This document shows positions 14,538-21,435 of a stretch of 31,055 bases of DNA, in pieces. The stretch is from assembly GCA_027030565.1 (NCBI GenBank), contig JALVEU010000158.1, positions 1 to 31,055 on the forward strand. Reading direction: 5' to 3'. The stretch comes from Gammaproteobacteria bacterium. Lineage in GTDB: Bacteria; Pseudomonadota; Gammaproteobacteria; JAJDOJ01. Numbering within the stretch: position 1 is the first letter of the stretch; each line of letters opens with the position of its first letter. The translations under genes and the position numbers were made by a program. The notes below the pieces were generated by a model. It searched no databases. It was given only the letters and a program-made list of their open reading frames with translations, and was not told where the DNA came from.

Positions 14538-14681
14538 GGAGGTTCTGAATAAATCGTCGCGAGCGCCCGAAGGGCAAGGCGCACGGCGCGCAGGATGTCA
14601 GTCATATCACATAGATAGGCGGGTATCCCCGCACCGCGCAACACAGCCATTGGGGCGCGCAGCAGATTTTTCAGGACTTCC
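14538..14681. mobile_element. MITE-like element with imperfect terminal inverted repeats
   Basis: The gap between the DsrE-like gene and ilvD holds a block of about 144 bp bounded by matching inverted ends: GGAGGTTCTGAATAAATC on the left (14538-14555) and, read on the opposite strand, GGAAGTCCTGAAAAATC on the right (14665-14681). Similarity continues inward for roughly a further 12 bases (GTCGCGAGCGCCC against TGCTGCGCGCCCC). No transposase is encoded. The short open frame running through it on the minus strand has no recognisable product. Structure suggests a non-autonomous miniature inverted-repeat element; copy number in the genome cannot be judged here. No clear target-site duplication is visible. 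Confidence 0.6.
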
Positions 14682-14762
14682 ACGGGCCTTGCCCGAGCCG
14701 CTTCGCTCAGATAGTGTCTTCAACTTTACCCTATTGTCCAATCGGAAAGCCGCGACGTACCC

Positions 14763-16469
14763 ATGTCCCAGTCAGACCACACCCCAGACCCCAAACGCCC
14801 CTGGTCTTCCATCGTCGTCGATGGAGTGGAGCGGGCCCCTAGCCGTGCCATGCTGCGCGCGGTGGGCTTCGAAGACGAGGACTTCCAACGCCCCCAGATC
14901 GGCATCGCCTCCACTTGGTCCATGGTCACCCCGTGCAACATGCATATCGACCAGCTCGCCCGCCATGCGCAGGCCGGGGCGGATGCCGCAGGCGCCAAAG
15001 GGGTCATCTTCAACACCATCACCATCTCCGATGGCATCTCCATGGGCACCGAGGGCATGAAATACTCCCTGGTCTCCCGGGAGGTGATCGCCGATTCCAT
15101 CGAGACCGTCGCCGGCTGCGAAGGCTTCGACGGGCTGGTGGCCATCGGAGGCTGTGACAAGAACATGCCTGGATGCATGATCGCGATCGCACGGCTCAAC
15201 CGCCCGGCGGTGTTCGTCTACGGGGGGACGATCCTGCCTGGTTGTCATCACGACCACAACGTGGACATCGTATCGGTGTTCGAGGCCGTAGGGCGCTACG
15301 CCAAGCACGAGATCCCCCTGGAGGAACTCACCGCCATCGAGAGGGAGGCGATCCCGGGTGCTGGCGCCTGCGGCGGCATGTACACCGCCAATACCATGGC
15401 CTCGGCCATCGAGGCGCTGGGCATGAGCCTGCCCGGGAGTTCGGCCCAGGCGGCGATCTCCCAGGACAAGACCATGGACTGCGAACAGGCCGGCCGCGCG
15501 GTGGTCCGAATGCTGGACAGCGGGCTGCGCCCGCGCGACATCATGACGCGTGAGGCCTTCCTCAACGCGATCACCGTGGTCATCGCCCTGGGCGGTTCCA
15601 CCAACGCGGTGCTCCATCTGCTCGCCATGGCCCATGCCGCCGAAGTGGACCTGCGACTGGAGGACTTCGTCTCAGTGGGGCGCCGGGTCCCGGTGTTGGC
15701 GGACCTGCGCCCCAGCGGCCGCTACATGATGGCGGAACTGGTGGAGATCGGGGGTATCCTGCCGCTGATGAAGACCCTGCTCGACGCGGGTCTGCTGTAC
15801 GGCGACTGCATGACGGTGACGGGCAAGTCCCTGGCGGAGAACCTCGCCGAGGTCGCCCCTTATCCGGAAGGGCAGGACATCATCCGCCCGCTGGATCGTC
15901 CGATCAAGAAAGACAGCCACCTGGTGATCCTCTATGGCAACCTCGCTCCCGAGGGGGCGGTGGCCAAGATCACCGGCAAGGAAGGCCTGCGCTTCACCGG
16001 GAGGGCCCGCGTGTTTGCTTCCGAGGAGGAGGCCTTGCGCGCCATCCTGGACGGCGAGATCCACAAGGGTCATGTGATCGTCATCCGCTACGAAGGCCCC
16101 AAAGGGGGGCCGGGGATGCGCGAGATGCTCGCCCCCACCTCCGCCGTCATGGGCCGGGGCCTCGGCAAGGACGTGGCCCTGATCACGGACGGGCGCTTTT
16201 CGGGGGGGAGTCATGGGTTCGTCGTGGGTCACATCACACCCGAAGCCGCCGTCGGGGGCCCGCTGGCGCTGGTGGAGGATGGCGACGAGATCACCATCGA
16301 CGCCGAACGCCGCGAGATCACCCTGCGCGTGGACGAGGCGGAACTCGAGCGGCGCCGCCGCGCCTGGCGGCCGCCCGAGCCGCGTTACCGCCGGGGCGTC
16401 CTCGCCAAGTACGCCCGGTTGGTGACCTCGGCCTCGCGGGGTGCGGTGACCGACGATCTTGGGTCCTGA
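14763..16469 (+). CDS. ilvD: Dihydroxy-acid dehydratase
   Basis: Fe-S enzyme that dehydrates 2,3-dihydroxy-isovalerate and -methylvalerate to the 2-keto acids in valine and isoleucine synthesis. The 568 residues carry three cysteines in the family's cluster positions: Cys58 (T-P-C-N-M-H), Cys131 (G-G-C-D-K-N-M-P-G-C) and Cys203 (G-A-C-G-G-M-Y-T-A-N-T-M). This supports a [2Fe-2S] dehydratase of the shorter IlvD type. The C-terminal region has G-P-K-G-G-P-G-M-R-E-M and D-G-R-F-S-G-G-S-H-G. Phosphogluconate dehydratase (Edd) is less likely from length and the N-terminus. The ATG at 14763 has only a distant GGAAAG. The next gene starts inside its last codons, so the two are co-transcribed. Confidence 0.96.
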   Translation: MSQSDHTPDPKRPWSSIVVDGVERAPSRAMLRAVGFEDEDFQRPQIGIASTWSMVTPCNMHIDQLARHAQAGADAAGAKGVIFNTITISDGISMGTEGMKYSLVSREVIADSIETVAGCEGFDGLVAIGGCDKNMPGCMIAIARLNRPAVFVYGGTILPGCHHDHNVDIVSVFEAVGRYAKHEIPLEELTAIEREAIPGAGACGGMYTANTMASAIEALGMSLPGSSAQAAISQDKTMDCEQAGRAVVRMLDSGLRPRDIMTREAFLNAITVVIALGGSTNAVLHLLAMAHAAEVDLRLEDFVSVGRRVPVLADLRPSGRYMMAELVEIGGILPLMKTLLDAGLLYGDCMTVTGKSLAENLAEVAPYPEGQDIIRPLDRPIKKDSHLVILYGNLAPEGAVAKITGKEGLRFTGRARVFASEEEALRAILDGEIHKGHVIVIRYEGPKGGPGMREMLAPTSAVMGRGLGKDVALITDGRFSGGSHGFVVGHITPEAAVGGPLALVEDGDEITIDAERREITLRVDEAELERRRRAWRPPEPRYRRGVLAKYARLVTSASRGAVTDDLGS

Positions 16470-17049
16470 CCGGGAAGCTAAGGAGGCGGCACGCCGGCGG
16501 GGCCGGGCCGCACGGCGTGCCGCCAATGCGCGTCTCCGCCATGCAGCGGCGACGGCCTACGAGCGGTTGAGCCGGCTGCCCGAGTACGAACGCGCCCGGC
16601 GCGTTCTGTGGTACGTGAGCCACGCCACCGAGCTGCCCACGCACGAGGCCATCCGCCGGGAACTCGCCCGCGGTCACCGGATCGTGCTGATCCCCTACGT
16701 ACATGGGCGGCACTTGCGCCTGTGGCGCCTCGAACACCTTGAAGAGCTCCGCCCGGGTGCGTTCGGTATCCTGGAGCCCCCCAGCGAGCTGCGGGGCCTG
16801 CCGGAGCGCGAGGCCGAGCCCGAGCACGTGGATTTCGTGGTGGTGCCGGGGGTGGCCTTCGATCTCCAGGGGCGGCGGCTCGGAAGCGGCCAGGGTTTCT
16901 ATGACCGGCTGCTGGCCCGATTGCGCCCAGACTGCGCGCGCGCCGGGTTGTGCTACGACGCGCAAGTGGTGGCGCAGCTGCCGGCCGAGCCCCACGACCA
17001 ATCCGTGGATCTGATCGTCACCGAGCGGCGTGTCCGACGCCCCCGGTGA
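16459..17049 (+). CDS. 5-formyltetrahydrofolate cyclo-ligase
   Basis: Converts 5-formyl-THF to 5,10-methenyl-THF using ATP, returning the folate to one-carbon metabolism. The 196 residues include the basic N-terminal helix typical of the family (K-E-A-A-R-R-R-G-R-A-A-R). The signature V-V-P-G-V-A-F-D-L-Q-G-R-R-L-G-S-G-Q-G-F and following Y-D-R are present, as is the late L-P-A-E-P-H-D-Q-S-V-D-L-I-V-T-E. The frame's first start is a TTG at 16459 lying 11 bases inside ilvD, with no later plausible start until about residue 37, so the TTG is accepted. E. coli YgfA is slightly shorter (182 residues). It ends 9 bases before the convergent CbiM-like gene. Confidence 0.92.
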   Translation: MGPDREAKEAARRRGRAARRAANARLRHAAATAYERLSRLPEYERARRVLWYVSHATELPTHEAIRRELARGHRIVLIPYVHGRHLRLWRLEHLEELRPGAFGILEPPSELRGLPEREAEPEHVDFVVVPGVAFDLQGRRLGSGQGFYDRLLARLRPDCARAGLCYDAQVVAQLPAEPHDQSVDLIVTERRVRRPR

Positions 17050-17058
17050 GGGTGGCCC

Positions 17059-17745
17059 TCAGTGCGGACCTTGGCGTGGAGACTTGCCGTAGAGATAGAA
17101 AGCGTCGCTGAAAGACTCCACCCAGGAAGGGCGGTAGGCCACGAAGATGGCCAACAGGATCCCGTTGAGGAACGCCTCGCCGAAAAACATCATGGGGATG
17201 TAGGGCAGGAACAGATAATTGAGCTGGGCCAGATCGTAGACCCCGCCACCGAGCATGATGGCCGCCAGCGCCAGATTGGCGAGCACCGTGCTCGCACCGG
17301 CCGCGAAGAACGCATTGACGAACACGTAGATGAAATAGTTGGCCGGCAACAGGCGTTGCGCCGCGTGCAGCAGCAACCGGGTGGTGAGCACCGGTACCAC
17401 GCCCAGCGCCCAGAAACTCACACCCAGGGTGCTCCAGGCAACGGCACCATTGATCGCCGTGCCCGCCAGCACCACGGCCACGGCGATCATGGCCAAGGCA
17501 GGACCGAACATCAGGGACAGGGCCGTGACCCCGAGAATGTGGAAATCCAGCCCGGGCATGACGCCCGCTCGCATGTTCCACAGCACCAAGACGGTCACAC
17601 AGGCACCGAGGAACACGTGAAGCTGCCGGCTGTCTTGGAGCCGATCCCAGGGGGCCATTCGGGCCGCTCCGCCCAGGACCAGGAGGGCGGCCAGCCCGAA
17701 GGCCCATTGCAAACCCGATGGCAACCACTCGGTGGCCGATTCCAT
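17059..17745 (-). CDS. CbiM-like energy-coupling-factor permease (predicted)
   Basis: Integral membrane protein of 228 residues with about six hydrophobic segments and little soluble sequence. The P-G-L-D-F-H-I-L-G-V-T-A-L-S-L-M-F-G stretch (about 60-80) and the overall plan fit the CbiM/COG3235 group of ECF-type metal-uptake membrane components. However, the N-terminal Met-His metal-binding start of true CbiM/NikM is absent, and no ATPase or CbiQ-like partner is nearby, so substrate and activity are open. ATG at 17743-17745 is chosen over the longer frame to 17814 because GGGAG lies eight bases before it and the upstream part is not membrane-like. It is divergent from argE and converges on the cyclo-ligase gene. 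Confidence 0.72.
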   Translation of the reverse strand: MESATEWLPSGLQWAFGLAALLVLGGAARMAPWDRLQDSRQLHVFLGACVTVLVLWNMRAGVMPGLDFHILGVTALSLMFGPALAMIAVAVVLAGTAINGAVAWSTLGVSFWALGVVPVLTTRLLLHAAQRLLPANYFIYVFVNAFFAAGASTVLANLALAAIMLGGGVYDLAQLNYLFLPYIPMMFFGEAFLNGILLAIFVAYRPSWVESFSDAFYLYGKSPRQGPH

Positions 17746-17902
17746 GTCTGCGCTCCCGGTGCGGCGGCATTCAGGTGGTGGTGTCCGGAACTCGCATGAC
17801 ATACGGCCGGACATCCCGATGCGGATCCCGTGACGGGAGGATCCTTACCAGAGAGTATATTGTATCGGTGTCTCCCTGGCGGGCACTGACGCACCTCAAG
17901 AC

Positions 17903-19081
17903 ATGACCCTCCCCGACACGCTGGAGCTCATCCGCCGGCTGGTCCGCATCCCGTCGGTGAGCAGCGCCAGTCCCGAAAGGGACATGAGCAATCGCGCGGT
18001 CGTCGACCAGCTCGCCGAATGGCTGGAAGCGCTGGGCTGGTCGGTCCACGTGACCCCAATCGCGGGACGGGACGACAAGGTGAACCTCGTGGCGCGCCTG
18101 GGTGCGGGGAAGGATGGCCTGGTGCTGGCCGGACACACCGACACAGTGCCCTGGGACGAAGGGCTGTGGCACTTCGACCCCTTGGATGTCACGGAACGTG
18201 AAGGTCGCCTGTACGGCCTCGGTACCGCGGACATGAAGGGCTTCCTGGCCCTGGTAGTGGATGCCCTGCGAGACCTCGACGCCGCACATCTCTCACGCCC
18301 GGTCGTCGTCCTCGCCACCGCCGACGAAGAGACCAGCATGGCCGGGGCCCACGCGCTGCGTGAGCCCTTGGGCCGGTACTGCCTGGTCGGCGAGCCCACG
18401 GGGCTCGTGCCGGTGCACCGGCACAAGGGGATACTCATGGAAGCCATCACACTGCACGGGCGGGCAGGACATTCCAGTGATCCCGCAGCCGGCAATAGTG
18501 CCTTGGAAGGCATGGTGGCGCTGGCGCAGGAGCTCCTGGCCTATCGGGATGAGCTCCAGCAGACCTGGCACGATTCGACCTTTTCCGTCCCCGAACCCAC
18601 GCTGAACCTCGGTCGTATCCAGGGTGGCGACAGCCCAAACCGGATCTGCGCGCGCTGTGAGCTCGAGCTTGACCTGCGCCTGCTGCCGGGAATGGACCCC
18701 GGGCGACTACGCCGGGCACTGCGCGAGCGGGCCAGGTGCATCGCGGAGCAGCGAGGCCTGCAGATCGACTTCACGGCGCTCTTCGAAGGAATCCCCGCCC
18801 TGGAAACACCACGCGGGTCGGCCTTCCTGGGCCTGGTGGAGTCCCTGAGTGGGCACCGCGCGGCCACGGCGGCCTTCGGAACCGAAGGGCCGTTTTACCA
18901 AGCGCTCGGCATGGAGACCGTGGTCTGCGGCCCGGGTGCGATTGCGCAGGCCCATCGCCCGGACGAATTCCTGGACTGGCGCCAGGCTCGGCAAGCCAGC
19001 GAACTCATCCGTCGCCTGGTACACACTCTGTGCGGCCGGGGAGCCGGAGACGACCGGCCTCAGGAATCGTCTTCCGTGTAG
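17903..19081 (+). CDS. argE: Acetylornithine deacetylase (M20 family)
   Basis: Zinc-dependent amidohydrolase that deacetylates N-acetylornithine to ornithine in linear arginine synthesis. The product is 392 residues (E. coli 383). M20 motifs are in order: G-H-T-D-T-V-P near 77 (metal His and Asp), G-T-A-D-M-K-G near 107 (bridging Asp), T-A-D-E-E-T-S (catalytic Glu), G-E-P-T, H-S-S-D-P of the dimerisation domain, and a final A-I-A-Q-A-H-R-P-D-E-F metal His. The ArgE/DapE/carboxypeptidase families overlap; the nearby N-acetylglutamate synthase gene supports ArgE. No ribosome site is evident before the ATG. Its last 22 bases overlap the convergent exported-protein gene. Confidence 0.92.
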   Translation: MTLPDTLELIRRLVRIPSVSSASPERDMSNRAVVDQLAEWLEALGWSVHVTPIAGRDDKVNLVARLGAGKDGLVLAGHTDTVPWDEGLWHFDPLDVTEREGRLYGLGTADMKGFLALVVDALRDLDAAHLSRPVVVLATADEETSMAGAHALREPLGRYCLVGEPTGLVPVHRHKGILMEAITLHGRAGHSSDPAAGNSALEGMVALAQELLAYRDELQQTWHDSTFSVPEPTLNLGRIQGGDSPNRICARCELELDLRLLPGMDPGRLRRALRERARCIAEQRGLQIDFTALFEGIPALETPRGSAFLGLVESLSGHRAATAAFGTEGPFYQALGMETVVCGPGAIAQAHRPDEFLDWRQARQASELIRRLVHTLCGRGAGDDRPQESSSV

Positions 19082-20016
19082 CCGGGCAGCGGCCCGTCCC
19101 GGGTCTGCGCCGGCTCGGGGGCACCCACCAGGGCCCTGAGCGCGGCGGCCACGGCCCTCGGGGATCTGCGCAGTTTCATAAAGCTGTTGCGGCCCACCAT
19201 GTTGACGTCTGGAAAGTGAACCGCCATGCGAAACCGCATGTGCAACGCCTCGACCCGGCCGTCATGCACCAAGACCTCGTAAGGCAGATAGGCGGTGCGT
19301 TTCAGCGCCCCGGCATCCACCACTCCAAGCTGGAAACGCTCGTCCCCGTAGCGGTCACCCTGCCCGCCGGCCCGCAGTTGCACGCCGTACAGCGTCACCC
19401 CAGGGCCGAGGTCCAGGCGATATACCTTGCTCACACCCCCGCGCCGCTCCTTCAGCCCCTGCTCGATGGCGGCCAGGGCGGCCGCCTGACTGGGAAACGC
19501 CCCCAGGACGTACGGGTCGTCGAAGTATTCCATGCCCACTGCATAGTGGTAGCGGGCGAGCCGTTCGGGCGTGAGGCCGTCCCGCGAACCAAAGGTCCGC
19601 TCAGCACCCAGGGCGGCAGCGAGTCCTGCGCGCACGGGAGCGAAGTCGGCCGGGATTCGATACGCGTGTTGGAAGTAGACCGGGTTCGTGTAGGCGACCT
19701 GGATGCCGTCAGCCACCTCTGTCAACCCGACCCGCACCACGGCACCATAAGCGGCGCGCGGATGCTCACGCACCGGCCGCTGCAGCCGCGGCTCGGTGAC
19801 CACGAGCACGTACCGGCCCCGATCAGGCGCGTAACCTCCCACCACATCGAAACCCGCCAAGCGCAGCTTGGCCCGGGTGGCGGCCGCCACCGTCTGCAGA
19901 TCCCCCTCCTCGATGCCGGCAAACACGAAAGGCCGAAGGGACTCCGCCCCGGCGCAGAGCGGCAGGAGAAACAGCGACCCGAGCAGCAGGATCCATCGCC
20001 ACGAGGTGCTATGCAT
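19060..20016 (-). CDS. Exported protein of unknown function, paralogue A
   Basis: Not recognised as a named family. 318 residues with a signal peptide (about 1-24, L-L-L-G-S-L-F-L-L-P-L-C-A-G-A). The mature protein aligns end to end with the neighbouring gene at 20351-21259: shared blocks include Y-G-A-V-V-R-V-G, Y-F-Q-x-A-Y-R, G-G-V-S-K-V-Y-R-L-D-L, T-A-Y-L-P-Y-E-V-L-V, and F-R-M-A-V-H-F-P-D near the C-terminus. It has an extra acidic/proline tail of about 20 residues. A faint resemblance to DUF302-type folds (G-F-D-V-V-G; L-P-Y-x-V-L-V) is noted but not relied on. ATG at 20014-20016 has a GGGAGG site five bases upstream, so the longer frame to 20058 is rejected. Its 3' end overlaps argE by 22 bases. 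Confidence 0.82.
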   Translation of the reverse strand: MHSTSWRWILLLGSLFLLPLCAGAESLRPFVFAGIEEGDLQTVAAATRAKLRLAGFDVVGGYAPDRGRYVLVVTEPRLQRPVREHPRAAYGAVVRVGLTEVADGIQVAYTNPVYFQHAYRIPADFAPVRAGLAAALGAERTFGSRDGLTPERLARYHYAVGMEYFDDPYVLGAFPSQAAALAAIEQGLKERRGGVSKVYRLDLGPGVTLYGVQLRAGGQGDRYGDERFQLGVVDAGALKRTAYLPYEVLVHDGRVEALHMRFRMAVHFPDVNMVGRNSFMKLRRSPRAVAAALRALVGAPEPAQTRDGPLPGYTEDDS

Positions 20017-20188
20017 CGATCCTCCCTTGGACTGCACAGACCCGGTAAGGACAGGCACCGCGTCCGTTCCCCATCTTCACGCCGCTGGTTCGTCGAGATC
20101 CATCGGCATCCACAACGCACCCGACGAACGGCAGAATCGAGCCGGGCCGAAGGCCCTCGCCGTGCGTGATCCCCGTGTCCCCAGCCCA

Positions 20189-20223
20189 GCACAACGAAAG
20201 GCCCCATCCCGTGTGGTACACCG
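20189..20223. repeat. 35-base direct repeat, copy 1
   Basis: Matches 20261-20295 at 32 of 35 positions (period 72 bases). It starts GCACAACGAAAGGCCCC. Unlike copy 2 it lacks the right arm of the terminator hairpin, but it is flanked by an 8-bp inverted repeat, GCCCAGCA at 20184-20191 and TGCTGGGC at 20229-20236. Confidence 0.85.
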
Positions 20224-20260
20224 CCCATTGCTGGGCCGCAGCGCGTGTCACACCCACGCG

Positions 20261-20295
20261 GCACAACGAAAGGCCCCGTCCCGGGTGGTATACCG
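20261..20295. repeat. 35-base direct repeat, copy 2
   Basis: Second copy of the repeat at 20189-20223, with three substitutions. This copy forms the left arm and loop of the terminator at 20271-20306. Confidence 0.85.
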
Positions 20296-20306
20296 GAACG
20301 GGGCCT
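20271..20306 (-). terminator. Terminator downstream of exported paralogue B
   Basis: The arms AGGCCCCGTCCCGG (20271-20284) and CCGGAACGGGGCCT (20293-20306) pair over 14 positions with one mismatch around an 8-base loop. On the minus strand the hairpin is followed by TTTCGTT. It begins 44 bases after the paralogue B stop and separates it from paralogue A. Confidence 0.7.
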
Positions 20307-20350
20307 CGGGTCGGCTCACCCGGCGCACCGCGCGCCGGGGACTTAGTGGC

Positions 20351-21259
20351 CTATTGCCCCACCATCTGTTTGAGGGCCTTCTCCACCAGTGCGGGCGAAG
20401 ACTTCACTTTCATGAAGCTATGCTCGCCCATCATGCTGAGGTCGGGGAAGTGCACCGCCATGCGAAACTTCATGTGTGGCGCCTCCACCTTGTTGCCCAG
20501 CACGAGCACTTCGTATGGGAGGTAGGCGGTCTTCTTGAGCTCGCCGAAGTCCACCACACCCATCTGGAACTTCTCGCCGGCCTTCTCGTCAACGGCATCG
20601 CCGCTGATGGACACACCAAACAGCGTGGTGTTGGGATCCAGATCCAGCCGGTAGACCTTGCTTACGCCCCCACGTTTGGCCGCCAGGCCTTTCTCCACCG
20701 CCTCCACGGCCGCCTGATGACTGGGGAACTCGCCCAGCTCGTACGGCTCGTCGAAATACGGCATTCCGAACATGTAGTGGTACTTGCGCAGTTTCTTGGG
20801 CGTGAGCCCTTTCTCGGACCCGAACTCCTTCTGGTGCCCGAGCACCTCGCCGAGCTTCTGGGCCACCGGGGTCAGGTCGGCATCCATGCGGTAGGCATAC
20901 TGGAAGTACCGTGGATTGGCATAAGCCACCTGAATCTGGTCACCCACCCGGGTCACACCGACCCGGACCACGGCCCCATAAGCCCCGCGCGGCGTTTTCC
21001 GCGCCGCTGCCTTCAGTGCATCGTTGGTCGCGACGATAACGATGGCGTTCTCGTAGGGCGAGTATTCGCCGATCACCTCGAAACCACCCTTCTTCAACGC
21101 CTCCTTGACCTCCTGGGCCTTGGCCTCCAGCGTACCGGGCCCGGTCGAGGCGAGCACGAAGGGCTTCAGGCGCTCCTCGGCCTGCACGGCACCCGCCACC
21201 ATCAGCAGGCCCAGCCCGAGGACCATGCATGTTTTCAGCACCGATCGAATCTTTCTCAT
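20351..21259 (-). CDS. Exported protein of unknown function, paralogue B
   Basis: Unrecognised family; 302 residues with a signal peptide (about 1-27, M-V-L-G-L-G-L-L-M-V-A-G-A-V-Q-A). The mature protein is more lysine-rich than paralogue A but shares the same block order: G-F-E-V-I-G-E-Y-S, Y-G-A-V-V-R-V-G-V, P-R-Y-F-Q-Y-A-Y-R, G-G-V-S-K-V-Y-R-L-D-L, T-A-Y-L-P-Y-E-V-L-V, F-R-M-A-V-H-F-P-D and H-S-F-M-K-V at the end. No cysteine is left in the mature chain and no metal or haem motif is seen. The start is within ATGATGATG at 21257-21265; the last ATG is best spaced from GGGAG. It is followed by its own terminator, so A and B need not be co-transcribed. The role is probably periplasmic. Confidence 0.82.
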   Translation of the reverse strand: MRKIRSVLKTCMVLGLGLLMVAGAVQAEERLKPFVLASTGPGTLEAKAQEVKEALKKGGFEVIGEYSPYENAIVIVATNDALKAAARKTPRGAYGAVVRVGVTRVGDQIQVAYANPRYFQYAYRMDADLTPVAQKLGEVLGHQKEFGSEKGLTPKKLRKYHYMFGMPYFDEPYELGEFPSHQAAVEAVEKGLAAKRGGVSKVYRLDLDPNTTLFGVSISGDAVDEKAGEKFQMGVVDFGELKKTAYLPYEVLVLGNKVEAPHMKFRMAVHFPDLSMMGEHSFMKVKSSPALVEKALKQMVGQ

Positions 21260-21435
21260 CATCATCTCCCTTTGGTCGGTTACGCCCCGCCCCACGCCAG
21301 GGTGGGACTACACGTGCACAGGGCCGTGTTCAACCCCCGCGGGCCGACAGTATATGCCGGAGGTCCGACGAACGCATAGCAGGTCCCGACGCACCGCTTA
21401 CAATGGTGCTTGCCAACGGCAACGGTACGTGATTC

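Larger units (their letters stand above)
20017..20350. other. 334-base gap between the two exported paralogues
   Basis: No coding sequence is supported here. The gap holds a terminator for the upstream paralogue (20271-20306), two copies of a 35-base direct repeat (20189-20223 and 20261-20295), an 8-bp inverted repeat around the first copy (20184-20191 and 20229-20236), and presumably the promoter of paralogue A nearer 20017-20150, where I see no convincing -35/-10 pair. Confidence 0.6.

Noticed and set aside
14426..14683. 85-codon minus-strand frame within the MITE-like element
   Set aside because: It runs from one end of the inverted-repeat element into the DsrE-like gene in another frame and shows no domain. 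It is probably a spurious frame carried by the element.
13831..15060. 409-codon plus-strand frame running through the DsrE-like gene and into ilvD
   Set aside because: It crosses two real genes in other frames, and its residues are low-complexity with no recognisable fold.
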